A stretch of 64,000 nucleotides of DNA from UBA7803 sp040219135 (GTDB lineage Bacteria > Pseudomonadota > Gammaproteobacteria > Pseudomonadales > Azotimanducaceae), in assembly GCA_040219135.1 (NCBI GenBank), contig JAVJTA010000013.1, positions 535,639-599,638 on the forward strand, in the 5' to 3' direction. Made by a program: the position numbers and the translations under genes. Of this stretch, positions 1 through 7,465 are shown piece after piece (the first letter of the stretch is position 1; the number at the start of each line of letters is the position of its first letter). The notes below the pieces were generated by a model, which made no database searches, was not told the DNA's origin, and saw nothing but the letters and a program-made list of their open reading frames with translations.

Positions 1-585
1 CGCGGCGACGTTGTGCTCCAGCGTCCAGGTCATCCGGGCCATCTCGGGCTGCGCCAGAACCCCGGCGGCGCGGACTCCGAAGCCGGCGTCGGCCCCGAGG
101 TCCGGATGCCAGCCTTCGGCCTGGCGCAGCAGGTCGAGGCCGCCCGCCCCGGAGCGCGGCCTGGCGGCCTGCGCCAGTTCCGCAAGGCGCGGGCAGGGGC
201 CTGCGGCCTGCAGGTAGGCGAGGGCCGCCGCGACTTCCCCGACAACCGCAAACTCGATGCCGTAAGCCAGGCGGATCAGCGGGTGATAGGCCTCCCGGTA
301 CCAGCCGCTGATCAACCCGGGCAGGTAGCGGCGCACCACGGTGGCCACGTCCGTGTCGCGGATCTCGGCCAGCAGCCGGGAAACGCGACGGTGCTCCTCG
401 GCATCCTCCGGCAGGCGCTGCAGCCGCGGCAGGTAGGCGGCAACGAACGCCTCTCGACGGGCTCCGTCTGCACCGAGCGCGCCCAGCGCCTGCCAGGCCA
501 TGGGCAGGTGGTTGCTGAAGCCGTGGGGCGGGTACTCGCTGGCGTACCTCAGGCCGTGGGATTGCGGGTCAAAGGTCATAGTCAT
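1..585 (-). CDS. questin oxidase-like (DUF4243) protein, 3' end outside window
   Basis: The open frame runs leftward from an ATG at 585 off the window edge, giving the first 195 codons. The opening (GLRYASEY near residue 11, then SNHLPMAWQALGALGA at 24-39) matches the conserved start of the questin oxidase-like family, named after the fungal enzyme that oxidises the anthraquinone questin; bacterial members have no settled substrate. Its start lies 17 bases inside the upstream VOC gene, so the two are probably translated together. A second in-frame ATG at 579 is possible. The divergent regulator and palindrome near 1.0 kb probably control both genes. The family call is from remembered motifs only. 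Confidence 0.72.
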   Translation of the reverse strand, partial: MTMTFDPQSHGLRYASEYPPHGFSNHLPMAWQALGALGADGARREAFVAAYLPRLQRLPEDAEEHRRVSRLLAEIRDTDVATVVRRYLPGLISGWYREAYHPLIRLAYGIEFAVVGEVAAALAYLQAAGPCPRLAELAQAARPRSGAGGLDLLRQAEGWHPDLGADAGFGVRAAGVLAQPEMARMTWTLEHNVAA

Positions 586-982
586 GGCGGGCTCTGGGGT
601 CGTCGGTGAGATATTGCACGAACTCCCAGTCGTTGCCCTCGGGATCGTGGAAGTAGACCCTGCGGCGGGCGGGATGGCTGTCCACGTGCAGGTTGGGTTC
701 GAAGCCCGCGTGACGAAGGCGTGACTCGACGGCGGCGACATCGCCGACCTCCCAGCCGAGGTGGTTCAGGCCGGTGTCGTTGCCGTAGGGCTGGCGGTCG
801 CGACGGCTCGGGACCGCCTGCAGCGCCAGGTAGAACGAGTCGTTGCCGACGTGGCGCCAGAGCCGGCCGGCATCGTCGTGACCCTCGCCGCGGATGGTGA
901 ACTCGGGAAACGCCACCGTGATAAATCGGGTCATGGCGGCGACATCGGTGACGGACAGATTCGCGTGTTCGAGTTTGAGCAT
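569..982 (-). CDS. VOC family (glyoxalase/dioxygenase superfamily) protein
   Basis: A 137-residue single-domain vicinal-oxygen-chelate protein. The strand pattern is typical: MLKLEHANLSV at the start, GLNHLGWEV in the middle and RRVYFHDPEGNDWEFVQYL near the end, where the final Glu is the usual metal-ligand position. The family includes metal-dependent isomerases, extradiol dioxygenases and resistance proteins; nothing here identifies a substrate. The start at 982 is preferred because GGGAG sits six bases upstream. An in-frame ATG at 1006 has no ribosome site and overlaps the palindrome. It is the first gene of a minus-strand pair with the questin-oxidase-like gene. Confidence 0.85.
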   Translation of the reverse strand: MLKLEHANLSVTDVAAMTRFITVAFPEFTIRGEGHDDAGRLWRHVGNDSFYLALQAVPSRRDRQPYGNDTGLNHLGWEVGDVAAVESRLRHAGFEPNLHVDSHPARRRVYFHDPEGNDWEFVQYLTDDPRARHDYDL

Positions 983-1005
983 GTTCGGCTCCCACTGGTG
1001 CTTCA

Positions 1006-1033
1006 TATTTAGAAATATTTATATTTCTAAATA
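1006..1033. promoter_or_regulatory. perfect 13-2-13 palindrome, candidate operator
   Basis: The arms TATTTAGAAATAT and ATATTTCTAAATA are exact inverted copies separated by two bases. The AT-rich palindrome sits between the divergent VOC gene and the wHTH regulator in otherwise GC-rich DNA, the usual place for an operator of a dimeric autoregulator. Binding by the neighbouring regulator is inferred from position. Confidence 0.7.
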
Positions 1034-1105
1034 GACCGCCCGTCCAGCACGTGGCCCGGTTTTTTTAAACTTTTTTGTTCTTAAAAGCCGGGTTAGTCTT
1101 ACCCG

Positions 1106-1753
1106 ATGACTTCTACCACCGGTACCGACACGACCCGCACCGCGGACCGGCTGCTGCTGCTGCTGAAGACCCGCGCCGGCCTCACCACCCGGGCGCTGGC
1201 CGAATCGCTCGGAATCAGCGTGCCGGCGGTGCGTCAGCACCTGCGCAGCCTGGCGGATCTGGTCGTCTGCGAGACCGTGAATCGGGGCGTTGGGCGGCCG
1301 GCCCAGACCTGGCGGCTGTCGCCTGCCGGTCAGGCGCGGTTCCCGGACACCCATGCGGAGCTCACCGTGCGGCTCATCGGCTTCATCGAGACCGGTCTCG
1401 GCGCCGATGCGCTGGAAAAGGTCCTGGATCAGTCCTATCGACACAGTCTGGCGAGCTATCGAAAACGCCTGGCCCCGGCCCGGAGCCTCGGCGAGCGGGT
1501 GCGTCGGCTGGCAGCCATCCGCACGGAGGAAGGCTACATGGCGCAGGCCAGGTACGCGTCGGGAATCTGGGTTCTGGTGGAGCACCACTGCCCGATCTGC
1601 GCCGCCGCCAGAATCTGCCAGGGCTTCTGCCGCAACGAGCTGACGCTGTTCCGGACGGTACTCGGGAACGACGTCGAGGTGGAGCGGACGGAGTACCTGC
1701 TCGACGGCGGCGAACGCTGCGCCTATCGGATCTCGCGCCGGCGCCACCGCTGA
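1106..1753 (+). CDS. COG2345-type winged-helix regulator with cysteine cluster (SufR/ArsR-like)
   Basis: A 215-residue protein. Residues 12-75 form a winged helix (recognition segment LAESLGISVPAVRQHLRSL; wing GRPAQTWRL). The C-terminal half carries Cys162, Cys165, Cys171 and Cys175 plus Cys205 in a RCAYRI segment, the layout of DeoR/SufR-like regulators that sense through a metal or Fe-S cluster. It is transcribed away from the VOC/questin-oxidase pair across a perfect palindrome, so it probably represses them and itself, with the cysteines as sensor. No good Shine-Dalgarno precedes the ATG at 1106. The cofactor cannot be told from sequence. Confidence 0.8.
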   Translation: MTSTTGTDTTRTADRLLLLLKTRAGLTTRALAESLGISVPAVRQHLRSLADLVVCETVNRGVGRPAQTWRLSPAGQARFPDTHAELTVRLIGFIETGLGADALEKVLDQSYRHSLASYRKRLAPARSLGERVRRLAAIRTEEGYMAQARYASGIWVLVEHHCPICAAARICQGFCRNELTLFRTVLGNDVEVERTEYLLDGGERCAYRISRRRHR

Positions 1754-1765
1754 TGACGCAGCACC

Positions 1766-1990
1766 CTAACCCGGGGCAGCCGGCAGCGTCTGCTCCGTTG
1801 CCCACACGCGACCGACGCTGTCCTCGTGGTAGCGCCAGCCGATGGCGGTGAGGCGCTCGGGCAGCTCCGCAGCGGATACCCCGAGCAGGGCGATGAGTTC
1901 TGCTTCGCCGAGTACCCGCACGGTCTTGTGACGGCCGCGCTGGCGGTGCAGGGGTCGGATCAGGTTGTCGGGGTTGCGGGATCGGGGCAC
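1766..1990 (-). CDS. small SOS-controlled protein of unknown function
   Basis: A short basic protein, 74 residues from the GTG at 1990, or 87 from an ATG at 2029 that lies inside the LexA box. The GTG is preferred because the box should cover the promoter. The N-terminal half is Arg-rich; the C-terminal half (ELIALLGVSAAELPERL, then IGWRYHEDSVGRVWA) looks like a helix pair and could be a small DNA-binding fold. I do not recognise the family. Its position directly behind a near-consensus LexA site suggests DNA-damage induction. It converges on the regulator gene 12 bases away. Confidence 0.5.
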   Translation of the reverse strand: MPRSRNPDNLIRPLHRQRGRHKTVRVLGEAELIALLGVSAAELPERLTAIGWRYHEDSVGRVWATEQTLPAAPG

Positions 1991-2017
1991 GGGACGGATT
2001 CTGACGCGCTGAGCGGA

Positions 2018-2037
2018 TACTGTATACATATACAGTA
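2018..2037 (-). promoter_or_regulatory. LexA (SOS) box
   Basis: The 20-base site TACTGTATACATATACAGTA differs from the E. coli consensus at one position and has the CTG-N10-CAG core. It lies 28 bases before the GTG of the small minus-strand gene. The plus-strand gene at 2170 is 132 bases away and less likely to be the target. Confidence 0.85.
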
Positions 2038-2169
2038 TCGCTTGTACAGCCGCCCTGCCTCGCACTTCGCAGCGGCTTGGCCCGCGTCGCCCGTCATCAC
2101 GCGGCGCTATGAGAAGGCAATGCCGAGACCCTATCATAGTAGAAATGACACAGTCAGAGAGAGGCCAAG

Positions 2170-3243
2170 GTGAATTACAGCGGACACATGGGCAACGGTC
2201 GTTTCGGATTGGTTGCCGCCTTGCTGCTGGCCGCTGGCGCCGTGCAGGCCGACATCACGATTGAGGAGCAGATGCGGGTGGAGGCCAGCGGCCTCATGTC
2301 CATGATCAACATGTCCGCGACCACGCGCTCGAGCATCTCCGGTGACCGCGCTCGCATGCAGAGTGACGTGAAGATGCAGTCGAGAGTGTTGCGCGTGTTC
2401 GGCGGGGCCGGCGAAACGGCCGAGATCGTGCGGCTGGACCAGAAGAAAACCTACCAGCTCGACCTCAAGAAGAAGACCTATACGGAGATGACGTTCGAAG
2501 AGCAACGCGCCCAGATGGAGCAGGCGATGCAGCAGATGCGCGAGGCGCAGGCGCCGCAGCAGAGTGCTACCGGGGTCGATGAAGAGAGCTGCGAATGGTC
2601 CCCGCCGGAGACCAGAGTGGAACGCACCGGCGAGACCGAGAACATCGCCGGACACGCGACCGAGCGCAAGATCGTCAGGTCGCGGCAGTCCTGCGCCGAC
2701 CCCAAGACGGGTCAGGTCTGTGACTTCGAGCTGACGCTGGATCAGTGGCTGGCCGGGGACTTCCCGGCCTCGGAGGAAGCGGCTGAATACTTCCAACGCT
2801 ACGCCGACGCGATGGGCCTGGGCGCTGCGGGGTCGCGCGACTTCTCTCAGCGGCTGCAGTCCATGTTCGGCGGCTACAAATCGCTCTGGTCGGAAATGGC
2901 AGGCGAGCTCGCCAGCACAGACGCATATCCCCTGCGGACTACCGTCTCCATGGCGATCGGCGGTCCGCAGTGCACCGATGGGCCGGCGGCCTCGGCCGAT
3001 ACGCCCGGCGTGGGTGAGGCCCTTGGCAGCGTGGTCGGCGGCACGCTCGGCGGTATTTTCGGTCGCAGGCGCGACGAGGCTGCACGGCAGGCAAAGAGAG
3101 AAGAAGAGGCCGCTCAGACCGCCGCCGCTGGCGACATGGTTCGGTTGATGTCAATTACCACCGAGTTCGTTTCCGTGAGCGACGCGCCGGTCGATCCAAG
3201 CGCCTTCGAAGTTCCCGCCAACTTCAAGTCGGTATCGCGCTAG
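2170..3243 (+). CDS. secreted DUF4412-like protein of unknown function
   Basis: A 357-residue protein from a GTG with GAGAGG five bases upstream; an ATG at 2188 is the alternative. Residues 7-27 are a signal peptide (GLVAALLLAAGAVQA, cleavage before DITIEEQ). The mature part resembles DUF4412-type outer-membrane/periplasmic proteins: beta-rich segments around DRARMQSDVKMQ and LDQKKTYQLDLKKKTY, then a Met/Gln-rich helix. Near residues 280-310 is a glycine-rich segment (GSVVGGTLGGIFGRRR). No catalytic motif is visible. It stands alone on its strand. Confidence 0.65.
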   Translation: MNYSGHMGNGRFGLVAALLLAAGAVQADITIEEQMRVEASGLMSMINMSATTRSSISGDRARMQSDVKMQSRVLRVFGGAGETAEIVRLDQKKTYQLDLKKKTYTEMTFEEQRAQMEQAMQQMREAQAPQQSATGVDEESCEWSPPETRVERTGETENIAGHATERKIVRSRQSCADPKTGQVCDFELTLDQWLAGDFPASEEAAEYFQRYADAMGLGAAGSRDFSQRLQSMFGGYKSLWSEMAGELASTDAYPLRTTVSMAIGGPQCTDGPAASADTPGVGEALGSVVGGTLGGIFGRRRDEAARQAKREEEAAQTAAAGDMVRLMSITTEFVSVSDAPVDPSAFEVPANFKSVSR

Positions 3244-3328
3244 CGTTTCCGAGCCGCGTGGTCTTGGATCGTGGTCTTGGATAGAGTCGCCTTGCTTCGA
3301 GGGGGGTCGAACCTCGCCTTGCCAGGCC

Positions 3329-3841
3329 TCACTCAGTTGTTTTGTCTTCGGCCAGCCTGGCCATATCGTAGCTGGGCGCGTAGTCGGTGATTTCGCGATT
3401 GATGAAGTCCGCGAACTCTTCGTCGAACGCTGACGCCCCTCCATGGCTCCAGAAGTATCGGCCGCCTGTAGACCCCATGATGCTGCGAATGTCGTTTCTG
3501 ACGATGACCCACTGCGTCTCCGGTAGCACGCGGTCGAGATGGAGTTGATGCATCACGGACCACAGATTCGCGTATTGACCTATGAACATGAAGAACTGCA
3601 TGCGTTCGTCTTCCGTCAGTTCGTCGATGGCTTCCAGTCCACGACGCCACACGGACGCGTTGCGGCTGTTCTGCGCGACGCTCATGTTGATCGCACCCAC
3701 CGATTCCACGAAGGCGTAGCGGGCTTCAGCCTTGGCCTGTTTGTTGATGCTGCGGGTCTGGATCGACAGGTAGATCAACGTCGCAAGAACCAGCAACGAT
3801 CCAAGTAGTTCGCCAGCGGCGCCTACGGCTTCCCAGTTCAT
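3329..3841 (-). CDS. membrane-anchored hypothetical protein
   Basis: A 170-residue protein starting MNWEAVGAAGELLG, with one membrane helix at about residues 8-28 followed by a soluble helical domain (SINKQAKAEARYAF, then ELTEDERMQFFMFIGQYANLW). Proteins of this shape, one N-terminal anchor and a cytoplasmic helical domain, are common in marine proteobacteria and have no assigned role. The start at 3841 is chosen over 3919 because the longer N-terminus is non-hydrophobic and unlike the family. Just upstream in the plus direction (3257-3282) is a 13-base direct repeat containing GTGGTCTTGGAT. Confidence 0.6.
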   Translation of the reverse strand: MNWEAVGAAGELLGSLLVLATLIYLSIQTRSINKQAKAEARYAFVESVGAINMSVAQNSRNASVWRRGLEAIDELTEDERMQFFMFIGQYANLWSVMHQLHLDRVLPETQWVIVRNDIRSIMGSTGGRYFWSHGGASAFDEEFADFINREITDYAPSYDMARLAEDKTTE

Positions 3842-3960
3842 GTTGTTGCCTCGCAGCCAGATGCAATTCAGTTCAGCTCGGATTCTGACGTGTTTCGACC
3901 GGTGCCGCTTGAAGTCCACCGGCTTCGGTCGCCGACGCTCCTGTACAGCACGGAGAATGG

Positions 3961-4551
3961 ATGATGATGTATCGAGGAATCGCCGTCTTCGTTGCCGGGC
4001 TCACGACCGTGGCCGCTCTGTTCCTGGTGGTCGATCGAGGTGGGGCGATCGCCTGGGGTACCGTTGTCCTGGGTGGGGCGCTGCTCGCGAAGGTCTGGTT
4101 GAGGCCGTCCAGATCTGACACGGGATGGTGCTTCGCGATGGCCATAGCCCCAGCGTTGGCGTGGGCCGTTACCTTTGGCTATGTGATCTCGACCTTTGAA
4201 TCAGGCGAGGTGGTAGAAATGGCGATCGATCTCGGCTCAGACACGCATACGGCCAGGGTGTGGGTGCTCGACATCGGTAACGATCCAGTCGTCTACTACG
4301 AGACTGACCCCGTGGTGGCCGACTCGTTGGTGTCTGGCGAGCCGCTGCAGTTCACTCGAGCAGGAGAAACAAGTACTCGAACACCCCATGCAGAACGAGC
4401 GGATTCGATCCCCGAAGAGGAAGCGAACCGCGTACTCGAGGTCATGAGTGCCAAGTACGGTGATCGAATGACGGCCGTCAACGTGTATTACGCGATGTTG
4501 GGAAGTCCCCGGGACCGGGTCAGCCTGGTTGTTACGCTGAAAGAAGACTGA
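3961..4551 (+). CDS. membrane protein with possible split-barrel nitroreductase-like domain
   Basis: A 196-residue protein beginning with three ATG codons and preceded by GGAGAATGG. Hydrophobic segments at about residues 4-24, 29-46 and 58-77 suggest three membrane helices. The soluble C-terminal part (THTARVWVLDIGNDPVVYY, EPLQFTR, then LEVMSAKYGDRM) recalls the FMN/F420-binding split-barrel family that includes quinone and nitroreductases, but the match is weak and no cofactor motif is certain. It ends seven bases from the convergent gene at 4558. Confidence 0.5.
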   Translation: MMMYRGIAVFVAGLTTVAALFLVVDRGGAIAWGTVVLGGALLAKVWLRPSRSDTGWCFAMAIAPALAWAVTFGYVISTFESGEVVEMAIDLGSDTHTARVWVLDIGNDPVVYYETDPVVADSLVSGEPLQFTRAGETSTRTPHAERADSIPEEEANRVLEVMSAKYGDRMTAVNVYYAMLGSPRDRVSLVVTLKED

Positions 4552-4557
4552 ATTGAC

Positions 4558-4956
4558 TCACCGAAACACCTGAGGAACCTGTTTTTCTTCTGAATTCCTG
4601 TAGGTGAGCACCAGGTAGGTCGCCACCGCGGCCGGTAACACGACGAGAATCAGATCGTTTACCGCGCCCTCGATTGATGGGTGCATGAACCACACAACGA
4701 GATGGAACAACCCATGCATCGCGAGCCATGCGGTGCCGAACACCAGCAACGGCTTCAACTTCTGCCTGAGTCCATAGGCGATACCCAGCGCGCTGACTGT
4801 GAAGGCGAACCCGACATCACGTAAGAAGTGCATGTTGTAGGGGCCGGTATCGGACACGCCGGGGCCGGTTTCGTAGAACACGAGAGGAAGGACTGAAATG
4901 AACAGTCCTGTCGCCAGGTAGTAGACAACCAGACTCCACAAGACGAGATCTCTCAT
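4558..4956 (-). CDS. four-helix integral membrane protein, unknown function
   Basis: 132 residues with four predicted membrane helices (about residues 5-27, 45-62, 70-90 and 100-118) and a charged C-terminal tail (YRNSEEKQVPQVFR). Short loops and no conserved polar residues inside the helices give no hint of transport chemistry. The family is not recognised. It converges on the gene ending at 4551. Confidence 0.55.
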   Translation of the reverse strand: MRDLVLWSLVVYYLATGLFISVLPLVFYETGPGVSDTGPYNMHFLRDVGFAFTVSALGIAYGLRQKLKPLLVFGTAWLAMHGLFHLVVWFMHPSIEGAVNDLILVVLPAAVATYLVLTYRNSEEKQVPQVFR

Positions 4957-5072
4957 GTGCGCTTCCCCGGTTATTCAATGCTGGACGGCGACCTGCTACC
5001 GACGTGACGAAAATATACCACTGAGCGATGCCCGCTCCCGGCCGCGAGAACCGGTTGAAGATCGGGTCGCGA

Positions 5073-5092
5073 TACTGGTTATATATCCAGCA
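5073..5092 (+). promoter_or_regulatory. LexA-like site overlapping a start codon
   Basis: TACTGGTTATATATCCAGCA keeps the CTG-N10-CAG core and an alternating TA centre and differs from the consensus at four positions. Its last base is the A of the ATG at 5092. It is weaker than the site at 2018. Confidence 0.4.
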
Positions 5093-5397
5093 TGAACATC
5101 GTCCTCGCCCGCTACCTCAACCAGCGCATGATCCAGCTCGCGCCCGACACTCGAGGCGAAGCCGTCGGGGTGCTGATGCGGTCGGGGGAGTACCGCTACG
5201 TCCGCTGGCTCGGGTTCATCGGGCGCGAGCGGGCCAGGACGGAAGGGAAACCGGTCAGGCTGGAGATCAGCCGCATCGGGCGATGCCGGGGCCACAGCGT
5301 GACCTGGGAACCCGTTCCCGAGGGCAGCCACGTTCAAGGCTGTCTGACCCCATTGGGTGCCTACGCCGTCGTCGAGGCGACGGTCCGAATCGTCTGA
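5092..5397 (+). CDS. small hypothetical protein, possibly SOS-controlled
   Basis: A 101-residue protein (MNIVLARYLNQRM...) rich in Arg and Val with an alternating beta pattern (GVLMRSGEYRYVRWLGFIG). No family is recognised. The ATG at 5092 touches the LexA-like site, so a leaderless message or a later start at 5128 is possible; neither has a ribosome-binding site. It stands alone between genes of opposite direction. Confidence 0.45.
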   Translation: MNIVLARYLNQRMIQLAPDTRGEAVGVLMRSGEYRYVRWLGFIGRERARTEGKPVRLEISRIGRCRGHSVTWEPVPEGSHVQGCLTPLGAYAVVEATVRIV

Positions 5398-5424
5398 GCG
5401 GCTGCGACGCGATCCCGGCGTAAG

Positions 5425-5461
5425 GCTCGTCCGGGAACACGGCGCCGTCGGAGGTGATCTG
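5425..5461 (-). pseudogene. 37-bp scrap of a hydroxylase-family gene
   Basis: These 37 bases match 9240-9276, inside the flavin hydroxylase-family gene, with one mismatch. On the minus strand they read QITSDGAVFPDE, against QITSDGAAFPDE in the intact gene. The flanks show no further similarity, so this looks like a decayed remnant of a paralogue or a small recombination patch. The rest of the gap 5398-5511 holds nothing recognisable. Confidence 0.45.
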
Positions 5462-5511
5462 AAAGCAGGCGCGGCCGGAGATCGATCAGCCGCGCCTGAC
5501 CGGCGGAGCTG

Positions 5512-6288
5512 CTAGCCTTCGCCGCCCACGACCTGCTGCGCGGACCACATGGTTGTGTTGCAGTCGAACACCATGTCGAAATGCCGACCCAGCTGGGGTC
5601 CGGCGTCGCTCCGACCGATTCCCGTAACGAACTCCGCCCAGGCCGAAGCGCTGTCGTTGACGACGAACAGATAGCGGTCGGCGCTGTTCGGGCCGCTCGT
5701 GACCGGGGTCGCCATGTAGACGGCTTGCGGGGTCACACCATCGGCTTCACCCAGCACACCGGAAATGTGCCTCTGCAGGTCGGCGACGTGTTCATTGCCA
5801 AGTCCGTGCTTGAGGTTGCAGGCGTTTGACGAGATGAACACGGTGTCTCCGTCGCCTGCTCCGCTTTCGCGCTCATAAACGGGCACGAAGGTCCCGACAT
5901 TGGAGCCTTCGCAGGCGACTACGGAATCGAAACGCTCCTGGACCTTCTCGAGACCGGTGGCTGCTGCTGCGGCGTCCATTGACGCGCCGAACGCGGCAAG
6001 GTTTTCGTGAATGTCGAACCACAGCATGTCTACGGCCGCGTCACCTTTCAACAGTGACCAAACGAATGCCGTCGGGGCCGTCAGGCCGGCCTTCTGATAC
6101 TGCTCTAGGTAGAAGTCGCGGGCGGACAACAGATCATCCATGTCCTTGCCGTCATTGAAATTGCACGCGTAGGTGTCGAGTATCCCCGGTGCAGGTGGCG
6201 CCTCGTGGGCGTCGGCACTCGCAGTCGACGCAAAGCAGCAGAGCGTCGCGGCTGCGATTACCGTGTGGAGATGAGTCATTGTTTTCAT
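5512..6288 (-). CDS. secreted protein of unknown function
   Basis: A 258-residue protein from the ATG at 6288, preceded by AAGGA. It has a signal peptide (HTVIAAATLCCFASTASADA) and a mature part of two similar halves: each has a Cys/Asn-containing opening (ILDTYACNFNDG; VFISSNACNLKHG), a helical stretch and a short strand, and VACEG and VFDCNTTMW also recur. This implies an internal duplication with conserved cysteines that may pair in the periplasm. The function is unknown. It lies downstream of the pirin gene in the same direction, 154 bases away. Confidence 0.6.
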   Translation of the reverse strand: MKTMTHLHTVIAAATLCCFASTASADAHEAPPAPGILDTYACNFNDGKDMDDLLSARDFYLEQYQKAGLTAPTAFVWSLLKGDAAVDMLWFDIHENLAAFGASMDAAAAATGLEKVQERFDSVVACEGSNVGTFVPVYERESGAGDGDTVFISSNACNLKHGLGNEHVADLQRHISGVLGEADGVTPQAVYMATPVTSGPNSADRYLFVVNDSASAWAEFVTGIGRSDAGPQLGRHFDMVFDCNTTMWSAQQVVGGEG

Positions 6289-6442
6289 GTCGGATTCCTT
6301 AGTCGCGTTCGTTCCAGTGTTTGCTACTGGGGACGTAAAGCCGGGCCTTGCCCACTCCGACAAACCGCTTGTGCCCATCAATTTTCCCCCAACGGAGTAT
6401 CTGCCTTCAGAACCATCCGCGAGGCGTTTCGCCACACAACCG

Positions 6443-7351
6443 TTACAGGTACTGCGCCGGGAAATACTGGGGCACTTCCTGTTTGATCCGTTCGGCGGCC
6501 GCGGCCAGCTCCGCCATTGTGCTTCTTACCTCTTGTTCGGTTTCCCCGATGATGAACCCCCCAAGACCCAGGAGCTTGTGAAAGGGCTTGTTCACGGGTT
6601 CGCCCAACGCGATGATGAAGCGGGTTAGGCGGTCGGCGCCCAGATTGATGGCGGTCAGTGCTGCATCCTCTTCGCCGAGTATCATCATTTGTTCGGCCTC
6701 TACTACGGCGTCGTTGGCCCCCAGTTTGCCTTCAATCACGAACAGCATGCCGCGCATGCCGGGGGGTATCGCGAAGTCCTTTCCGCCGCCTTGATCGAGT
6801 TGCACGTAGGCGTAGATTATCTTGCGATGGGTGAAGGGCTGAGTGGCGCTCACGCCGCAGAAATCACCGGCCAGCACGCGTACGCTGCTGCGCTCCGACG
6901 TGACCACTGGTACGTCCTCCGGCTGCACGACCACCGTCCTTACATCCTCTTCATCGGTCGCATTCCAGACCAACTGCACGAATTCGACCTTCATGGCCGC
7001 CGCCACCGTGTCGGGTGACGGATACTCATGGTGGAAGGCGGGCGTGCCCGCATGCACGTAGTACAATCCCCCGGTCTCGAGGTGTTGCGCGCTATCACCA
7101 TCGAGGCTGTCCCAGGCCATCCAGGTCCCGCCGACGGGCAGAAAGCTCATCGCGGTCAGCCCGACATGGGGATGCGGGCGAAAGGGTGATTCAGCACTGG
7201 TGTCGACGTTAACGAAGTCGAACAACACGATAGGGTCGACATCGGCAACCTCGTGGCTGGTGCCATTACCGTCTATGTCGGTCGTGCCGATCAATCGCAG
7301 AGCGTGGTCGCCCATCTTTGTTGCATTGATGATCTGGTGAGTGCGCACCAC
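6443..7351 (-). CDS. pirin-family cupin protein
   Basis: About 302 residues. The hallmark pirin N-domain segment SPFRPHPHVGLTAMSFL supplies His ligands for the single metal ion, and a second cupin half follows (IIYAYVQLDQGG, then MRGMLFVIEGKLG). Pirins are iron-binding cupins; some act as quercetin dioxygenases, others as redox cofactors of regulators. The start is placed at GTG 7351 because AGGAGG lies five bases upstream; GTG 7348 is equally possible, and the frame is open further up to a TTG at 7399. Confidence 0.82.
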   Translation of the reverse strand: MVRTHQIINATKMGDHALRLIGTTDIDGNGTSHEVADVDPIVLFDFVNVDTSAESPFRPHPHVGLTAMSFLPVGGTWMAWDSLDGDSAQHLETGGLYYVHAGTPAFHHEYPSPDTVAAAMKVEFVQLVWNATDEEDVRTVVVQPEDVPVVTSERSSVRVLAGDFCGVSATQPFTHRKIIYAYVQLDQGGGKDFAIPPGMRGMLFVIEGKLGANDAVVEAEQMMILGEEDAALTAINLGADRLTRFIIALGEPVNKPFHKLLGLGGFIIGETEQEVRSTMAELAAAAERIKQEVPQYFPAQYL

Positions 7352-7465
7352 GGGAACCTCCTGTGCGTGTAAAACCTGTGCGTAGTCCTGGATGGGCAAG
7401 CGGCCACGTCTTCGGTCTTGAATGCTTCGAATTCGCTAAATCCAATGACCTCAGCCAGGCCAATG

